Assembly (NCBI RefSeq): GCF_900114735.1
Contig: NZ_FOUA01000002.1
Span: 124,001 to 188,000, forward strand
Length of the DNA: 64,000 bases
Direction: 5' to 3'
Origin: Halopseudomonas bauzanensis
GTDB lineage: Bacteria > Pseudomonadota > Gammaproteobacteria > Pseudomonadales > Pseudomonadaceae
Notes under the pieces: model-generated
Seen by the model: the letters and a program-made list of their open reading frames with translations, nothing else
Told to the model about the DNA's origin: nothing
The model's database searches: none
Position numbers and translations under genes: made by a program
In this document: positions 61,761-64,000 of the stretch, piece after piece
How the letters are laid out: each line of letters starts with the position of its first letter
Numbering within the stretch: the first letter of the stretch is position 1

Positions 61761-62638
61761 TCTACCGCTGGCGCAGGGAGATGGCAGAGGCTGGGCGGCA
61801 GGCGGATGTGCATGGACACCGGCAGGTGATCGGAGATCGGCTGCGGCAACACGTCCACCTGCTCGATGTTGAGGCTGGGGCTGAGCAGGATGTGATCCAG
61901 CACGCGGGCCGGTTTCCAGCTCGGGTAGGTGCCGGGCAGGCTGGCAGTGTGCAGATTGCTGCCGCTCAGCGGTGAGCGCTCCAACAGGTCTTCGGCATGG
62001 GTATTCATGTCCCCCATCAATACCACATGGGCATGATCGGCGATGCGCTCGCGGATGTAAGCCAACTGATTGGCGCGGGTACGGGTGCTCAGCGCCAAGT
62101 GCATCATCACTACCAACAGGCTGTCCGGGCCCTGGCCGAAGCTGGTGAGAATCGCACCACGACCGGGCAACATGCCGGGCAGCTTGTGGTCTTCCAGCAG
62201 TTTCGGCTGGTAGCGGCTGAGAAACCCGTTGGAGTGCTGGGCGAAGCGCCCGAGATTGCGATTGAGCTGCTGATACCAGAAGGGGAACTGGCTTTCCTTC
62301 GCCAGGTGCTCCACCTGATTGACGAAGCCCGAACGCAGGCTGCCACCATCGACCTCCTGCAGCGCAACGACGTCGAAGTCGTTGAGCAGCTGGGCGATCT
62401 GCCCGAGGGTGTGTTGGCGCCGCGCGTGGGGCAGCACATGCTGCCAGCCACGGGTCAGATAATGATGGTAGCGCTGGGTGTTGATACCCACCTGGATGTT
62501 GAAGCTGAGCAGCCGCAATACATCGGGCAGCGGCTGTTCAGTATCACCGCAGGCCCAGTTCGGATTGGTCTGCAGGCAGGCGGGCGCCATGGAACCCTGA
62601 GTAGCGCGTCGCCATGGAATATTGCCCGTTGCAATCAT
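61757..62638 (-). CDS. Endonuclease/exonuclease/phosphatase-family protein
   Basis: 293 aa with the EEP fold: LRLLSFNIQVG at the start, ALQEVDGG (metal-binding Glu), VVLMGDMNTHAED and ILLSPSLNIEQVDVLPQPISDHLPVSMHI (catalytic Asp-His). The substrate may be a nucleic acid, a phosphoinositide or another phosphodiester. AAGGA lies seven bases before the ATG at 62638; the codon before it (TTG) is not needed. It is 14 bases downstream of dsbA. Confidence 0.87.
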   Translation of the reverse strand: MIATGNIPWRRATQGSMAPACLQTNPNWACGDTEQPLPDVLRLLSFNIQVGINTQRYHHYLTRGWQHVLPHARRQHTLGQIAQLLNDFDVVALQEVDGGSLRSGFVNQVEHLAKESQFPFWYQQLNRNLGRFAQHSNGFLSRYQPKLLEDHKLPGMLPGRGAILTSFGQGPDSLLVVMMHLALSTRTRANQLAYIRERIADHAHVVLMGDMNTHAEDLLERSPLSGSNLHTASLPGTYPSWKPARVLDHILLSPSLNIEQVDVLPQPISDHLPVSMHIRLPPSLCHLPAPAVD

Positions 62639-62652
62639 CAAAGCATCCTTGG

Positions 62653-63279
62653 TCAGGAACGTTCCTGATCCACCAGGTATTCTGCGATTTTCAGCATTTC
62701 CTCGAAGCTGCCGGCCATGCCGCCTTCGATTCGATATTTGCCGTTGACGATCAGCGTGGGTACGCCAGTGGCGCGATAGGCCTTGGCCAGTCGCTTGGCC
62801 TGGCTCATCTTGAGGTTCACGCCGGCGGACGCCCAGGTCTTGCGGAACTCATCTTCATCGACGCCGTATTGTGCCAGCAACTTGACCATGGCATCGGTGT
62901 CAGCCAGGCGGTTGCCCTGGTTGTGGATAGCCTGGAATACCGCTGCGTGGGCGTCACCCAGCTGGTTCATGCTTTCCAGAGTGTAGAACAGCTGGCCATG
63001 GGTGTCCCAGGCGCCGCCGAAGAAAGCGGGGACGGGACGGAAGTGTACGTCCTCGGGCAGGGTTTTCTTCCACTCGCCGATGATCGGCTCGAAGGTAAAG
63101 CAATGACCACAGCCGTACCAGAACAGTTCGGCCACTTCGATCTTGCCCGGCTCCTGGGTCGGCGCCACGGCGGGCAGCTCGACGTAATGCACACCGGCCT
63201 TGTACTGGGTTTCCTGAGCCTGAACCATTGCCAGGCTGCCCAGCAGCCATACCAATCCAACAGTCAACAACTTGCGCAT
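62653..63279 (-). CDS. dsbA: Thiol:disulfide interchange protein DsbA
   Basis: A 208-aa periplasmic oxidase. The signal peptide ends near VQAQE; the active site is C57-G-H-C60 in ELFWYGCGHCFTFEP and the cis-proline loop is in TGVPTLIVN. It introduces disulfides into exported proteins. I place the start at MRKLLTVG, because in-frame upstream residues are charged and do not fit a signal peptide. It lies just downstream of the cytochrome c4 gene. Confidence 0.95.
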   Translation of the reverse strand: MRKLLTVGLVWLLGSLAMVQAQETQYKAGVHYVELPAVAPTQEPGKIEVAELFWYGCGHCFTFEPIIGEWKKTLPEDVHFRPVPAFFGGAWDTHGQLFYTLESMNQLGDAHAAVFQAIHNQGNRLADTDAMVKLLAQYGVDEDEFRKTWASAGVNLKMSQAKRLAKAYRATGVPTLIVNGKYRIEGGMAGSFEEMLKIAEYLVDQERS

Positions 63280-63381
63280 GTATCTCTCCAGACAATCTTT
63301 CTGTGACATTCAGGCCATCATGATGGCAAAAAGGTTCCCCGGTGCGCTATTCCGCAAGCCGGTTGGGTTTTCTACAGTCGC

Positions 63382-63411
63382 AAAAAAGGGCAGCCGCAGC
63401 CACCCTTTTTT
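63382..63411 (-). terminator. Rho-independent terminator of the cytochrome c4 gene
   Basis: On the minus strand, GGGTGGC pairs with GCTGCCC (two wobbles) around a TGCG loop, flanked by A's before and six T's after. It lies 30 bases after the cytochrome c4 stop. The symmetric A/T flanks would let it work on either strand. Confidence 0.8.
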
Positions 63412-63440
63412 TAACACCAGCTATTGCAGCGCAACTGGGA

Positions 63441-64000
63441 TCAACGCAGACCCTGGATATAGTTCGAGACAGCCTCGATATCCTTGTTGCTCAAACGCGA
63501 AGCGATGGTCTGCATGATCATGGCATCGCCATCGTTGACCCGGTCGCCTTCACGGAAGTCGGTCAGCTGCTTGGCAGTGTAGGTGGCATGCTGCCCAGCC
63601 AGCTGCGGGTAGGCCGCCGGGTCGTTGCCCTGGCCAGTCGGTGAATGGCAACCAGTGCAGGCCGGCAGACCTGTGGCAAGGTCGCCGCCACGGTAGATGG
63701 CTTCACCACGTGCCGCCAGCTCGGGATCGGCAACGCCGCGAGCCGGCGTTTGCGCTGCATAAAAAGCTGCGGCGTCAGCCAGGTCCTGATCACTCATGTT
63801 AGCCACGATGGCGGTCATTTCCGGCACCACTCGTACGCCTTCCTTGATCTCGACCAGCTGCTTGAGCAGATAGCGCTCGCCCTGACCGGCCAGGTTCGGC
63901 CAGTTCGGCATGATGCTGTTACCATCGTTACCGTGACAGGCTGCACAGACGGCCACCTTGCCCTGGCCGGCTTCGGCATCACCCTGCAGCGCATGGGCCG
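63441..64000 (-). CDS. Cytochrome c4, truncated at the window edge
   Basis: The visible 186 codons encode the C-terminal part of a diheme periplasmic cytochrome c, with CAACH in the first domain and CTGCH in the second, and distal methionines in MTAIVANMSD and MIMQTIASRL. The sequence runs off the end of the window in frame (AHALQGDAEAGQGKVAVC), so the signal peptide and start are missing. It supplies electrons to terminal oxidases. Next to dsbA it matches the usual pseudomonad arrangement. Confidence 0.92.
   Translation of the reverse strand, partial: AHALQGDAEAGQGKVAVCAACHGNDGNSIMPNWPNLAGQGERYLLKQLVEIKEGVRVVPEMTAIVANMSDQDLADAAAFYAAQTPARGVADPELAARGEAIYRGGDLATGLPACTGCHSPTGQGNDPAAYPQLAGQHATYTAKQLTDFREGDRVNDGDAMIMQTIASRLSNKDIEAVSNYIQGLR

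Overview
The window is GC-rich, densely packed gammaproteobacterial chromosome and almost certainly comes from the family Pseudomonadaceae. That call rests on gene content and order: a coxBA-ctaG-coxC-SURF1-ctaA-ctaB-SCO1 block with a conserved hypothetical gene in front of it, the algB-kinB pair, the dsbA-cytochrome c4 pair, a pauR/dadX/FAD-oxidase neighbourhood, a TctABC/OprD/TctDE citrate-type uptake locus, and Pseudomonas-type REP sequences. A complete set of heme d1 biosynthesis genes shows that the organism is a nirS-type denitrifier (Stutzerimonas/Halopseudomonas-like), although nirS itself is not in the window. I see no rRNA, tRNA, CRISPR array, prophage or complete insertion sequence.

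Layout. 118-8838: heme/iron uptake. A minus-strand operon tonB-hmuS-exbB-exbD-hmuT-hmuU-hmuV diverges from a TonB-dependent heme receptor, with two head-to-head Fur-box-like sites between them; a methyltransferase lies downstream. 8934-10875: a hydrolase and a medium-chain reductase. 11073-18117: nirC-F-D-L-G-H-J-E-N, tightly overlapping, behind an Anr/Dnr box placed at -41.5. 18151-22955: hydrolase, DUF2780 protein, an orphan response regulator next to a decayed histidine kinase, then a receiver-TPR protein paired with a minimal kinase. 23074-29184: fatty acyl-CoA ligase, a repeat-rich intergenic element, reductase, gamma-carbonic anhydrase, oligopeptidase A and YheV. 29348-38862: conserved hypothetical gene and the caa3-type cytochrome oxidase cluster with its heme A and copper assembly genes. 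38869-42260: SDR, SulP transporter, cytochrome b561.

42354-49984: a tripartite tricarboxylate transport operon (OprD porin, TctC, TctB, TctA plus an AbrB-type permease) diverging from its TctD/TctE two-component system. 50017-54407: DUF1328 and triple-BON genes diverging from algB-kinB. The region between them has a complete sigma-54 layout for the BON operon: a -24/-12 element, an IHF consensus site, and two identical-core palindromes 31 bp apart. This suggests direct enhancer-binding-protein control, with AlgB next door as the obvious candidate. 54478-64000: DUF4136 lipoprotein, PauR-like regulator, alanine racemase, polyamine/amine FAD oxidase, a short RNase J-like enzyme, an SpmA/SpmB-like protein, an AmpDh2-like amidase, an EEP-family phosphatase, dsbA, and cytochrome c4 (cut by the window edge).

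The most interesting signals are regulatory and structural: the sigma-54/IHF/UAS region at 51116-51241, the paired Fur boxes, Anr-type sites at both the nir and cox promoters, the decayed kinase at 20307, the receiver-TPR two-component pair, the repeat element at 24761-24916, and the 28-bp perfect palindrome between ctaA and ctaB.
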